Source: Thinopyrum elongatum (taxonomy: Eukaryota; Streptophyta; Magnoliopsida; Poales; Poaceae). Taken from it: DNA of 64,000 bases. The DNA lies in assembly GCA_011799875.1 (NCBI GenBank), contig CM022298.1:51776434-51840433 (forward strand), given 5' to 3'. This document shows, one piece after another, positions 21,445 through 32,279 of this stretch. The notes under the pieces were generated by a model. The model was not told the origin of the DNA and did not search any database. It saw only the letters and a list, made by a program, of their open reading frames with translations. The number at the start of each line of letters is the position of its first letter. The first letter of the stretch is position 1. The translations under genes were made by a program, and so were the position numbers.

Positions 21445-22657
21445 AATGAATGGCGTCCCTCGTGTCGCTCTCGCGGCCGGCGTCGGGGGAACCCTAACCT
21501 ACATCCCGCGGCCGCCTCCTACGCCCTCCCTTCCCCTCGCCACCGCAAGAAGGTGCCGTCGGGCGAAGCCCGGTGCGCGTCGGCGGCGGCGGGGCCTCAC
21601 TCTCCTCCCAGCGCATGGCTGTAGCGCGAGATGAGGCGGCGCGGCGGACGAGTGGCGTTCATGCGGGGCAGGCGCGTCGGGCGGCGCGGGCGGACGGCCA
21701 GGCTATGGCGGCTGCGCGTGGGGTTGGTTCCGGGGCGGCGTCGCGGGCACGGATCCAGCGTGGATCTGGACCTGCGGGCGCGGGCTCGGCCTCCCCGGGT
21801 TAGCCGGCGGATCTCGATGGGGGCTTCTCCTTGTTGGGATTTGGCAGCGGCGGCCTGGATCGTCCTGATCCCGGCAGGGATGGCGACGGTCCGTGCACAA
21901 GAGATGGAGGTTCTTCGAACAAATCTGGGTGAAATCCTGCCATCGGCTATTGCCAAGGACGGCGGTGGCGGCGCTATCTGCGTCGTTCCCTTCCTGAAGG
22001 CATCGTCGTGGAGAAGTTCAAGGCCACTCTCTGCTACCTCCGGGGAAATTCCTAGACCAGTCGGTCGGATGACGGCGGCTCTCTGGTGTTGTTTTCCCCT
22101 TGGGGGCATCATTTTTGGAGGTGCACAGGGGCTCGAGGGACCGGAGGACGACTGCTTTGCTGAAGCGGTGCTTTATCTTACACATTGTTGGCGACAGATC
22201 TCGGCGGCGTGGTGATGTGGAGACTCGGCGTCCGATGCGCGGAGATGGACTCGCGCAGAAGGAGGATGCTGTCTCGCGTCATGGTGGCGTCGATGGCAGA
22301 GAAGCCTGGCAAGGTCGGTGCGTTAGTTTGCTCTGAAGATGAATTGGTGGAAGATGGCGGCGGTGACACATGAGAGTGCGTCGGACCGGTTTGTGCCCCA
22401 AACCCAGTATGTGGCTTGGTTGGGGTCTCTGGCTTTAGATGTTAGGCATTTGTGCGATGTCTGTTTGGTATTAGGCTCGGACTATCGGCACCCCTCCATA
22501 ATATGGATAGAGGTAGCGACACATGTTGCTAAGATGGTGGCTTCAGACTAACTAATGTACTACTTTGTAAGGTCTCTGTAAATAATCAATAAAATGGCTG
22601 CATGCATTGCGAGATGCAGAGGCTGGGGGTAATGGGTAATCCTCCTTTTATAAAAAA
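21445..22657 (+). mobile_element. LINE-like non-autonomous retroelement, no coding capacity recognised
   Basis: The right end reads GATGCAGAGGCTGGGGGTAA, then CCTCCTTTTATAAAAAA, which is the well-known 3' tail signature of grass LINEs and related non-autonomous elements. An AATAAAATGG signal lies just before it (22587). The body is GC-rich at the left and contains frames on both strands, none with recognisable reverse transcriptase or endonuclease motifs. The left boundary is set where the duplicated sulfotransferase flank ends; a target duplication was not found. Confidence 0.6.
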
Positions 22658-23212
22658 TGCATATGGAATAATTCATCTCATTTTTATCAATCTCATTGCA
22701 TCTCAAAGAACGGAGGTAGAACAAATGTTCTCTCGGAAACGATGCGGAGTAATCCACGTGTTGTTGTTGGCTTCGCCTTGCGGCCGCATTCCACAAAATC
22801 CTAGAAGCTTGCCATCAATATTGTAGCGCATAACACGCCCATAAAGCTCAATCAGCAACTTACCCTCGTTGAGAGCAAATATATTAGGATGATGTAGGCG
22901 GACTGTAAGGCTTTAAATATTATATTTTGGATGAGTTGGAAGAGAGAGAGGAGAAGAGAGAAGAAAAGCGGGCTACTGATTAACAGCCAGCTGAAGCACG
23001 CGCTCCTAGGCATGTTGTGAGAGAGTGAGGTGGTCCATGTATCAAAAAAGTAATACATATTTATTTGCAACTATTGTACTTACCAGCTATAAGCATGGCT
23101 ATAGATGATGTGGCAAGGCCATATAACCAGCTGCTGGCTATACTATTAGGCATGCTCTGAGCATAGCAATCATGCTTAGATATCCAACTTTTAAATCAAG
23201 CGGTGGTGACAC
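22658..23212. other. AT-rich intergenic DNA
   Basis: No supported gene. A purine-rich stretch (22935-22970) gives frames on the complementary strand with simple Ser/Leu composition. Confidence 0.4.
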
Positions 23213-23532
23213 CTCTGGTGCCGACAAGTCAATCCGAGACCTTAAGGCCCAAACCTCTGCGTGGTAGCAATAATCTTACCCCTACAAGGCATGAACTACG
23301 GGAGAGAGATTACGGGATAACGTGTCTGCTCCTTATTAATCTCTCCCCCTTAATCACTAACCAACCATAGGCTTACAATTCATCTCGTAACTACTTCCGT
23401 GCGCAAACTGCCCGTAAGTGTAGCATTCTCCGCTTCGTAGTCCCACATCACAAAAATATCTACAAAATGATGCCATCACTCATCAGGACCACTGCACATA
23501 GCAAGCACTTCGTCCATTTACACAAGTAATGC
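23213..23532. repeat. Low-copy repeat, copy 1 (filled site)
   Basis: Matches 36339-36479 in the same orientation: CTCTGGTGCCGACAA at the start, TCCCACATCACAAAAATATC in the middle and CACAAGTAATGC at the end. This copy carries a 173-bp insertion at 23268-23440 that the other lacks. Confidence 0.75.
23268..23440. mobile_element. Small insertion with 4-bp GTAG duplication (empty site at 36390-36393)
   Basis: Comparison with 36339-36479 shows an exact insertion between two GTAG copies (23264-23267 and 23437-23440); the second locus has one GTAG. The insert contains GGGATAACGTGTCTGCTCC and CTCCCCCTTAATCAC and ends near GTGTAGCATTCTC. It has no coding capacity. The superfamily is unknown; a 4-bp duplication is unusual for plant MITEs and may be a chance match. 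Confidence 0.65.
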
Positions 23533-23768
23533 CAAAAGTGCAAAGTAGGCTGGACAACCCATTCATCAGATCTTCATTTTCTTCTTTTTTGTTGTAACAT
23601 AATCTTTTACTGCATTGAATCAACAAGAGTTACCTGTAATGCTATGGAGAAACGCTGTGCTTTGCAGATTTTGTTCATGTGATAGTTGAATATTTTTAGA
23701 CGAATACATGTTTAACTAGCGTTTAACATATATGTAATTTCTGAAAGAACCTTTTTCTCGGTTCTAAT

Positions 23769-23935
23769 CATGGTTTTAAATAGCCCGCTATAGCTCCGCT
23801 ATAGCACGCTATAGCATTTACAAAATGTCTTGCGCTAAGAGACATTGGTCCAAACAAATGAACTCCGCTATAGCACGCTATAGCGTTTAGAAGACGTCCA
23901 CCGCTAAGAGGCTTAGCGCGCTATTGAAAACTATG
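23769..23935. mobile_element. hAT-type MITE, 167 bp
   Basis: Terminal inverted repeats are CATGGTTTTAAATAGC and, inverted, CATAGTTTTCAATAGC. They are flanked by an exact 8-bp duplication GTTCTAAT (23761-23768 and 23936-23943), the length expected of hAT elements. The inside has repeated GCTATAGCACGCTATAGC blocks in alternating orientation. Confidence 0.9.
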
Positions 23936-23943
23936 GTTCTAAT

Positions 23944-24403
23944 GTCCGCTGAGACCTTTGTTCATCAAAGATTTTGTATTTAGAAATGATTTACCTAAAT
24001 GTTCATGCTAATGTGAGCACCACTCATTGGCTGATTCACGTTGTGGCAATATATTTTTAGAGAAACCCTTGAGATGCTGGTGCTGAAGATTCGGTCATGG
24101 AGATCAGGAGATGATAGTAATGATGTTCCAGTTCTGCTCCTACAAGAACATCGCTGCAACTCTAAGATATTTGGTTTACCAAGTCACCTGCCAAGCCAGC
24201 AGTTCGGCGATCAAAGCTTGTTTGCCTGTGAGGTCACAAGGAGGGGAGCTGCAAGCTTGTATACTTTCTGTAGAACTGAATTAATGCAGTTGTGTGTTAG
24301 GCACCGAACTGGAAGTAGTTCTTGTCAACATTTAAGCCAAACATGAAACATAGGGAGTATATTACTGCTTGTTTTTCCTGCACAATGGTACTTTAGCATA
24401 TAA
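23944..24403. other. Intergenic, one unassigned short frame
   Basis: A 101-codon frame lies at 24041-24346 on the plus strand. Its protein has no motif I recognise. It may be chance or an exon of an unseen gene; I do not call it. Confidence 0.35.
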
Positions 24404-25639
24404 GAACATTTCTAACCGATCCCCTATATCAACTTAGTGGAGAAAAATTGGCTTTTTACTCCACTAAGTTTGACCTAGCCGATCCCCTATACGGCTTAGT
24501 GGAGTAAATTTTTTACTCCATCCCTAAAAATGTGAGTATATTTACTCCATCCCTACGCGGCCGAGTAAAATCGGCGCCTCTCCTCCCCGCCTCCTCTTCT
24601 CCCCCCGCACCGACGCCGGCGCGCCCCCGCCCTACCCCGCCCCTTCGATGGCCGGACGTGGTGGCCGCCGGTCCTCGCCACCGATCCGCAGCGCGGATCC
24701 GCACCGCTACGCGCGCGGGTCATCCTCCGTAGGCTCTTCATCGAGCCGCCGTCGCCGGTCGCCCGATCCGCCCGCCGCCGTGCCCCTACGCTGGTTAGAG
24801 GACTTCCCCATCCTCCCTCCTCCCCGGCCGCCGACGAGGGCCTACCTCGGGGTCTGGCAGCGGCACCGGGGGACGTGGGTGGCCGAAATCACGGATCGGG
24901 AGACCCACACCCGGCGGTCGCTCGGGACCTTCCACACAGCCGAGCTCGCGGCAATGGAGTACGACCGCTGGCAGGTCCGCTTCCACAACGCTGTGGCTCG
25001 GCTCAATTTCCCCCCAGGCACACGTCCGGTCCACCTTGTCCTGTCGGAGCCGGGGATGGTGAGCTCGGCTATGGTGCGGGAGGACCGCGAGGTGAGGGAG
25101 CGCCTCGAGGCCGAGGCCGCCGCCGCCGCCTACATGGAAGAGTTCCGCCTGGAGCACCCGGAGCTCGTGGAGGTGGAGCAGATGATCTTTGCCGAAGTCG
25201 GCAACGAGGTTATCGTTATCTCCTCCTCCGACAAGGTCCAAGGTGGCGAGGGCGGCGGCGAGGTGGGCTGCGATGACGAGGAGATCGACGTCAACGAGTG
25301 GAGGAGTGTGTACCCCGACGACGGCACCGGCCCGGACCAGGCTCACGGCACACCGTAATTGATGAGGAAGGATTGGCTCGACCTCCACTTCGACTGAAAG
25401 TAGTTTTAGTTGCTTAGTTTAGTTTAAATTTATGTTTTATGTTTGGTTGTGCAAAAATATCTATGTTTATGTTTAAATGCATGCTACTTTCGGTTCAAAT
25501 TACTTTGAACTTGATCAAATTGAAGTTTACTCCGTTAAATTTAGGGGATCGGCTAGAAGCGGCCAAAAATTAGTGGAGTATATATACTCCATTAAGGGTT
25601 TTACTCCGTTAACTTTTAGAGGATCGGCTAGAGATGGCC
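24404..25639. mobile_element. PIF/Harbinger-like element, 1236 bp, carrying an AP2-like ORF
   Basis: The left end GAACATTTCTAACCGATCC and the inverted right end GGCCATCTCTAGCCGATCC match at 18 of the first 23 positions. Both sides have TAA (24401-24403 and 25640-25642), the usual PIF/Harbinger target. A second, inner pair of the same GCCGATCCCCTA motif lies at about 24478 and, inverted, about 25545, so the termini are doubled. No transposase is present. The only content is the ORF at 24648-25358. The alternative is a host gene that happens to sit between two related MITEs. Confidence 0.7.
24648..25358 (+). CDS. AP2/ERF-like domain protein inside a Harbinger-like element
   Basis: This is a 236-residue intact frame with strong GC bias against AT-rich flanks. 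Residues about 66-122 resemble an AP2/ERF DNA-binding domain: YLGVWQRHRGTWVAEI (first strands), SLGTFHTAELAAMEYDRW (third strand and helix start) and AVARLNFP (end). The usual WLG triplet is SLG here, and the first strand has GVWQRHRG in place of the common GVRRRPWG, so DNA contacts may differ. The N-terminus is Arg/Ser-rich and could serve for nuclear import; the C-terminus is acidic with alanine runs (residues about 155-236). The intact frame in a short transposon-like unit suggests capture of a gene fragment or a domesticated family. A role as a transcription factor is inference only. Confidence 0.65.
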   Translation: MAGRGGRRSSPPIRSADPHRYARGSSSVGSSSSRRRRSPDPPAAVPLRWLEDFPILPPPRPPTRAYLGVWQRHRGTWVAEITDRETHTRRSLGTFHTAELAAMEYDRWQVRFHNAVARLNFPPGTRPVHLVLSEPGMVSSAMVREDREVRERLEAEAAAAAYMEEFRLEHPELVEVEQMIFAEVGNEVIVISSSDKVQGGEGGGEVGCDDEEIDVNEWRSVYPDDGTGPDQAHGTP

Positions 25640-26822
25640 TAATGGGTTGGAGAGGCACATTCATTGAACTGATTTCGTTTGATGAAATAACTCACTGAAT
25701 CAAATGGCACATGTCTGATCTCTGATTTCTTTTCTATCAGTCCTTCACTTTCTTGTAGATACTTTGCGCATCTTCTCATTAAGCAATAGAATTTGTGGCA
25801 GTTTTGCCACGTGGTGGCCTTTTAGATTACGAAAGATGAAGAGGGAAAGCGCCCAATCAAAAATACTCCTAACCAATGAACAAAAATCGTGACTAGAGCA
25901 GGATTTAATGACATGTCATGACTGCGTTCTTTCTATTTTGGATTTAATTCTTTCTGAACTTTATAAGCACACATTTCCTCTTTTTCCCGCATAACTTCTA
26001 ATTAATATGTTTGTAATGTTGACATTTTGTAACATGTTGGTGATCATTGCACGGGTAAGATTAAATTTCTATCTTACTTCCTAGAAGTTAGTTGCTTTTT
26101 AAAAACCTTACATTTCTCATTTAAAGTACTTTTGAACAAGTAACTTACTGCGATGAAGATGAATAGTGCAGTGCTTGAAACATTTAACAATTGATTGATG
26201 AATAATTGTGTATAATAAAATAGAGCCATAAATGTACGCTAGGGTCCTTCCTCTTTCCTGCTCACATAAGTAACACACACGGATCAACCGAGTAGCCAGT
26301 CTATGAGGCTTGATGCATTTCATGGAGAGACGAGTCATTTAGCAAGAAAGCCACACCATTGCCGGTGGCATGTGAGGTATTGGGATATTTTCGGTAACAA
26401 TCATTTTCCGCCTTGATACTTGTCTGTTTTTGGCAAGTTCCTAGGTGGAGGGATGGAGCGAGGGTCGAGGATCGCCGGGTGAGCAGAACTAGAGATTGAC
26501 TGGAGTGTAACGACAGATCAACGGGGGGACGTGAAAGATCAGTTTGATTCTTTATGTAGTTGCTAGTTCTATTTAGTAATCATGTTTGGAAAGCACAAAC
26601 ATATCAATGAAAGAGAACATATTGTTCAAGGAAAGGGCAAAATAAAGAAATCCAGCCCGATGTAAAAAGCGTGGTTATTATATATATGCCATTTTGCTTC
26701 CTTCTTTATCTCCGCTACAGCTAAGCCACTCCTCTCCTTCACTTTTTCTTTCACAATGTCCTAGCACTGGCAGCATCCAGTCTTCGCGGGAACATGTTCC
26801 GGCCATCAAAACCTTGACGCTC
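25640..26822. other. AT-rich intergenic DNA
   Basis: No gene, element boundary or RNA gene was seen in this 1.2 kb. Confidence 0.4.
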
Positions 26823-26917
26823 TATTGGCTGATGTAACGCCAGGTGACTTAGGGTCACTGTCATGTGGGTCATCAGTTTTGCAGCCCCACATTTCAGTGA
26901 CCCTAAGTCAGCCAATG
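26823..26917. repeat. Inverted repeat able to form a hairpin
   Basis: A perfect 15-bp inverted repeat (GACTTAGGGTCACTG at 26846-26860 with its complement at 26895-26909) continues inward as ATGTGGG/CCCACAT and outward as ATTGGCTGA/TCAGCCAAT after an unpaired bulge on the left. It could be a short MITE or a transcribed hairpin. Confidence 0.6.
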
Positions 26918-28150
26918 CCAAGCAACCTCCACTACTATGAGCATGGCTCAATGCATTTGGCTATTGTCACGTTCGTACCTAGATAAGGTGAAGCTTATAG
27001 TAATTTGAAAAATCCTACAGAAATTGATTCTATAAGTTCCTTTGGTTCTAGACAGGGACCTATTAATTTTCTGATGAAAAAGAACCATTTGCTTCATTTT
27101 TGGAGGATTCTAAACATGAGCTCAAGTGAAATTGGAAACATAGATATTTACTTCAACAGTCTTCAATTTTTGTGGAGTTTTGGTTCGTTAAGTCATGTCC
27201 AAACTCTGTTCATTAGTGACGCTAGGAATATCTTTCGACTGCATTTTAGATTTTTTTTAGAAATCCAAGACACATGGTGCCAATCTCTCTGTAATGAAGA
27301 AACCTTTTCCTACAAAACTTATGTAGAGCGTCCTAAGTCCTAACAATAACTATCTGCCATTTATGTGTTTCCCTTTTTAGTAGAATCCACAAGACATAAC
27401 ACTAAACTTCCATTTTTTTTTTCGTGTTCGGCCATATATTTTTTGTATATATGATTACCACTACTTATCATGGTTGTTGTTCGGTCATGTTTGCAACAAC
27501 CAAAAGATATTTTCATTCACGTATCGTTGTCGTACTCAGAAGGCCTCCACGCATCTCCTTTCCCTACATACAATTTATTTATCTTTTCTTAACGGGTTAA
27601 CCATAATAAAGGTGACTACTGGGGTAGGTAACTGTGCATAATGAAATCGTAAATGCAAGGCAGGACAAATCCTGATTTCAGCTCATATATATAACACACC
27701 AATGGAGCAGCCAGTGTGAACCAATGGAGCAGACAGTGTGGGTAACTTACAGTTTCCATGCAATTACCAATGTCCTGCGTGTCAGCGCGGTGAATCAGTC
27801 AGCAACAAGGCCACGTCATTGGAAGGCGTCAGGCATGGGAGGCATTGGGATCAGTTCAAATAAGAATGAACACAACTTGAAGAATTCAGATTCTAGCGAG
27901 ATCAGCTTCATGGAGTGATGGTCCAGTGTCTACTGTGTATACTGTGCAGATAGATGTGTTCACATCCAGTTTTGGTAATTTTAGTTCCGCGCGAGTGAAA
28001 TCTCTAGCATATATCTCTCTCTACATGTAATACTGAATGTATGACCGAGGATCTGTAGTTATGCAGCGAACACTTTAGCTGTGCATGGATTCAAATTCAG
28101 GAATGCCAATTGTGATAGTTGGCTAGGCCGTTTTCCTGGAGAGCAGAACA
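26918..28150. other. AT-rich intergenic DNA
   Basis: Short frames occur at 27005-27343 and 27724-27918 with no recognisable motif. The short phrase CCAATGGAGCAG(A/C)CAGTGTG is repeated at about 27700 and 27722. No gene is called. Confidence 0.4.
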
Positions 28151-28580
28151 CTAAATGCATTTAAATTATCAATCAAAATTAAAAAACTTTTGTGGTGAAA
28201 GATGCTTTAGAAGCGTGATGTTCTTGCAAATTTTGGTGACATTTGGATATTTGAGGAGCTCGTGGCAAAAAAAAAAAAAAAACGTGATGTTCTTGCAAAT
28301 TTTGGTGACATTTGGATATTCGAGGAGCTTGTGGCAAAAAACATATATATCCAGGTATGATAGAAACATTTGAAAAACAGCACCGTACATGTAGATTTGC
28401 CTTTTTTTGTGCGCGCCTCGAATGTCCAAATGTCACCAAAATTTGCACGAACATCATGCACATGCGCATCTGTGTTCCAAAAAAAAATCAGGATTTTTTG
28501 ATTTGTTTTCCTTTTTTTGGCGATTTTACTGTTCACCGGGCTCATCTGAGCCCAGGCTCAGAAGTGGATTACCGATTATC
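28151..28580. repeat. Triticeae dispersed repeat with direct and inverted copies
   Basis: A block beginning CGTGATGTTCTTGCAAATTT occurs twice in direct order (from about 28215 and 28282), separated by a 17-base A-run, and once inverted and truncated (28415-28458, TGTCCAAATGTCACCAAAAT). It ends with a CACCGGGCTCATCTGAGCCC palindrome. This arrangement is familiar from wheat and barley genomic DNA, but I cannot assign a superfamily. Confidence 0.6.
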
Positions 28581-28639
28581 CTGTTCATAATAAACTACGT
28601 AATTGGCGATTAACTAGCATCACTACCACAATTAATGGG

Positions 28640-29180
28640 CATAGCCCCGATTCCCGTCGGTGTATGCCTATGCCGACGGTCACCGTCGGCAACATATACG
28701 TCGGCGTACCCGGGATGCCGTCAGCATAGAAAAGCCGTCGGCATAGATACCTATCCCGACGGCTTCCGTATGGCTATGCCGACGGCCCAGGCCGTAGGCA
28801 ATGTTCCACGCCTAACGGTGGCTGACGGCGCCGTCGTCAATCTACGCCGACGGCTAGGCCGTCGGCATAGCCTCGCCACGTGGCGCCCACTGGTGGTTCC
28901 TGGGGCGTGGGTATGCCGACGGCGTCGGTCGTCGGCATAGCCTCGCCACGTGGCGCCCATTGGTTGTTCCTGGGCGTGGGTATGCCGACGGTCTAGCCGT
29001 CGGCATACCCACGCCCCAGGAACTACCAGTGGGCGCCACATGGCACCTATGCCAACGTCCTAGCTGTCGGCGTATGTACAAACTATGCCGATGGCTAGGC
29101 CGTCGGTATAGATGCCACGTGTCGCCCACTGGTAGCTCGCAGTTGCCCTGTGCCGATGGCTAAGCAGTCGGCTTAGGTTT
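28640..29180. repeat. Left subterminal repeats of the second CACTA
   Basis: TATGCCGACGGC and its inverse recur in dense order. A longer unit around CACGTGGCGCCCA (ending CGTGGGTATGCCGACGG) occurs twice in direct order and once inverted; the last two form a hairpin centred near 28993. Confidence 0.85.
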
Positions 29181-29454
29181 TGTCTGATTTTTTTTCTGTT
29201 TTCTGTTTGATATCAATTCAATTCAAATAGCAGGTATATAATAAAATAGACATGCACAGCAACACCACAAACAGCACCACCATCACAACCAACAGCACCA
29301 CCATCACAATGACATAAAAGAGCACAACCAACAACATAAGCATCACAACCAACACCACCACCACCACATCCTCACAACCAACAACATAAGCATATCATAA
29401 AAAACATAAGCATCTAAGAAGCACACAAGTCATCTGAAGGAGCATAAAAAGACC

Positions 29455-30310
29455 ACAAGTCATCTTAAGCACCAGTACATCCACCACCACCGCCAAGGTC
29501 GTCACCGCCAAGGCCGCCAAAGCCCAGGTCGTCACTGCTACCGGCGCTAGCGCCAAGACCGCCACCGCCACCGCCTCGGTGGATTGGAGTGACCGGGCTC
29601 CGTGAGTCGGGAGTGATGCCAAGACCGGCACCACCACCAACGGTAGATCCACCGGTTCCCTGGATGTTTGAAAAGATATGTTAAGGGGATATATGATTGT
29701 GTTGAATAAACGGTAAGCTTTGGGTGAATAGTTTGGGGATGTACTAACCGGCGTAGTCCTCGGTTGCTGTGCCAGAAATTCCTCATAGGTAAGCAGCACT
29801 GGTTGTGGTCCAGGAGGTGGTGGTGGTGGTTCCATTTGAGGAATCGTGCCGACCGGCATGCACTCAACAACGCGCTGCATGTTAATGGACCAAGCAAACA
29901 CGAATGTTAGAAGAAATGCAAGTGCAAATATAGAAGTGAAATGAAAGGGGCCAAACTAACCGTCATCATGCGAGTGTTGTGCTCCAGCGCTGCTAAAACT
30001 CTCGCGTCCCACGCCATGGTCCCCTGGCGTGTGTACTCCATGTAGGCCTACAGTATGACATGATGGACTCATAAAACATCTCAATGCAGAAAATAAAGCG
30101 AGCAATGAAGATAAGAGGTAAAATACTTACAGATTGTCGCTCGGCTAGGAGGGAGTGTGACTGCGCACTGGTCGTGGTCGTGCTCGTGCGCTGGCTCAGG
30201 CTCAGGTTGGTAGCTTGGAGCTGTGTGTAGGAGATAGAAGGAGTGATCACAGCATCTAGAACCGGCTGCCGACCGTGAGCCTTGGGCCACATGCCCACCA
30301 CCACCCTGTC
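29455..30310 (-). pseudogene. C-terminal exons of a CACTA gene, Gly-rich tail
   Basis: On the minus strand, separate coding-like blocks can be followed: SYTQLQATNLSLSQRT (about 30200), then ECMPVGTIPQMEPPPPPPG (about 29850) and a tail of Gly, Ala and Asp ending at a stop near 29467. The blocks are in different frames with intron-like AT-rich DNA between them. Such Gly-rich ends follow the second protein in some grass CACTA elements. Exon limits were not resolved, and I cannot say whether it is one gene with the TNP2 block. Confidence 0.45.
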
Positions 30311-31965
30311 GTCCAGATCCGCCCTAATGACTTAGCTCGGCAAGCACTCGCCAGACATGCTCGGGGACATAGCCTCGAACCATCACCGGCATTATCCGCT
30401 CAATCCATACATGGTAGTCATGACTCTTGAGCCCGGTCACTTTGCCCGTTGAAAGATTGAGTCCCTTACTTATATTCGATGCATTACCATCGGTGAACTT
30501 CAAAATGAGTTTGAGCCAGATAAGTACTTCCTTCTTTTCTGGCGGTTTAAGGACAAAGTTAGCATCTGGCTTGATCCAGTTTCTTCAACCGCCTGTGGGA
30601 GGCTTCATGTTTAGAAGTGGTCTATCACAAATTCTCTGTTGATCGGCTCTATCTTTAACGTTATCCTTCGTCTTATCAGGAATGTTAAGGATCGTGCGGA
30701 AAAGGGACTCTGCGACATTCTTTTCGGTGTGCATCACATCAATGTTGTAAGGAAGTTTGAGGTCCTTGAAGTAGGGAAGCTTCGAGAAGGGGGTAATGTG
30801 AGTCCAGTTGTGCGTCTCACCATATCCCTCGAAGCCTTTGCCTTTGCCTTTGCCTTTAGGCTTGAGAGCTTTCAACTGAGCAAGAACATCTGCCCCCGAA
30901 AATGTTGGAATCTCGGTTACTTCATGGACAACCCGGCCTTTCGTGAAGTTCTTCTTTTCTTCCCTGTCTGGATGGTCTGGAGGGAGGAACTGTCGATGCA
31001 GGTCAAAGGCTACATACTTGCCACCCTTATTCAGCCAAATCAAACACAGAGCCTGCGTGCATACTGGGCATGGCATCTTCCCACTTGTACACCATCCGCA
31101 GAATAGAGCATAGCCGGGAAAGTCATGCATGCAATAGTGCAATCAAACTTTCATCAAAAAAATTCACTGCAGATCCCGGTCGTATGTCAACCTCGGAAAG
31201 TACCAAGAATGGTGCAAATCATCCACCAGCGGCTGCATAAACACACCCAATTGCTTCCCCGGGTATTCAGGCCCCGGAATGATGAGCGACAAGAACATGG
31301 TCTTGCGTTGCATTAGGGCACCGGGAGGGAGATTGTGCGGAATTACAAATAGGGGGCCAACAGCTGTATGGATTGGATGACATACCATATGGATTGAACC
31401 CATCACCTGATATGGCAATTCTGACATTCCCAGCCTCGGCTGCTTCCTCGGGGAATTCTTCATCAAACGACTTCCATGCTTCGCCTTCCGATGGATGTGC
31501 GATTTTATTTGGATGGTACCTTATACCTTCCTTGTGCCACTTCATCATTTTGGCAGACTCCTCCATGATGAAAAGGCATTGCAGTCTTTCTATGAAATGG
31601 AGATACCGAAGAACCTTAGCGGGGATAGCTAGCTGCCTTTTCTCACCATCCTCACCGACCACCTCAAGGTACCGAGACGAACCGCACTCCCTATAGTACT
31701 TGTCATCCGCATACTCATGCCTAAACAAAAGGCAATTCTTCGCACAAACATGTATTTTCTCATAATCCACAGAGAGTGCCTTCATGATTTTCTTTGTAGC
31801 GTACATGCTTTTCGGCAGTTCATGACCCTCAGGGAGGCTGTTAGCCCATACTCCCAGGAATGCTTCGAAGCATTTCTGGCTACAGCCGTACTCAGCCTTG
31901 ACTGCAATCAGTTGAGAGATGGCATCCACCTGAGATACTTTGGCACCTGCATAAAGAGGTTTCTT
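30311..31965 (-). pseudogene. TNP2-type CACTA transposase, broken
   Basis: The minus-strand frames match the Transposase_21 (TNP2) family in order: ECGSSRYLEV (about 31690), SGDGFNPYGMSSNPYS (about 31400), then after a frameshift LPPGALMQRKTMFLSLIIPG and PLVDDLHHSW (about 31230-31330). After an interruption near 31150 come a Cys-containing block, YNIDVMHTEKNVAESLFRTI (about 30720) and a last part HDYHVWIERIMPVMVRGYVP near 30350. Intact TNP2 proteins cut and join the element ends in the nucleus. This copy has at least one frameshift (near 31390) and stops, and no convincing N-terminus upstream of about 31965, so it is inactive. Confidence 0.8.
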
Positions 31966-31973
31966 TGACAAGG

Positions 31974-32090
31974 CCAAGACAAAATTTCGACAGCACCTCC
32001 CCGCTGTTCTCCAGATACACGTCTCAGCTAATAGCCGAGAGAATGTGCTCCGGAGAACAACGGGGAGGCGCCGCCGAAATCCTGTCTTGG
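31974..32090 (-). repeat. 39-bp inverted repeat next to the TNP2 frame; possible RNA hairpin
   Basis: Arms 31974-32012 and 32052-32090 are inverted copies with six mismatches and a 39-base loop. All six differences are G-to-A changes on the plus strand, that is C-to-T on the minus strand. In an RNA read from the minus strand (the transposase strand) every mismatch becomes a G-U pair, so the stem would pair over all 39 positions. It lies just before the first recognisable TNP2 codons. A small-RNA precursor or a folded leader/intron is possible; nothing shows expression. Confidence 0.6.
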
Positions 32091-32279
32091 AACGGCGTAG
32101 AGCATGGAGAACGTACCCAATATACACATCCTCGGGCTGTCCGTGGAAAATGCTGGACAATCCGAAATAGCTATGGTGATAAATATGCAATTGAATGCAT
32201 ATTTATCGATGCCACCCTTTCGGACGGGAGACGCCTAGGTTACGCGACTTGACTTGAGAATGAAATGTACTGACATGAA

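Noticed and set aside
21631..22215. 194-codon Arg/Gly-rich frame
   Set aside because: It lies inside the LINE-like repeat, has composition-driven content and an overlapping frame of similar length on the other strand.
24795..25388. 197-codon minus-strand frame
   Set aside because: It is antisense to the AP2-like ORF; the plus strand carries the recognisable domain.
28169..28545. Overlapping minus-strand frames with repeated FFFFATSSSNIQMSPKFARTS
   Set aside because: The repetition comes from the direct duplication of a dispersed repeat joined by an A-run, not from a repeat protein.
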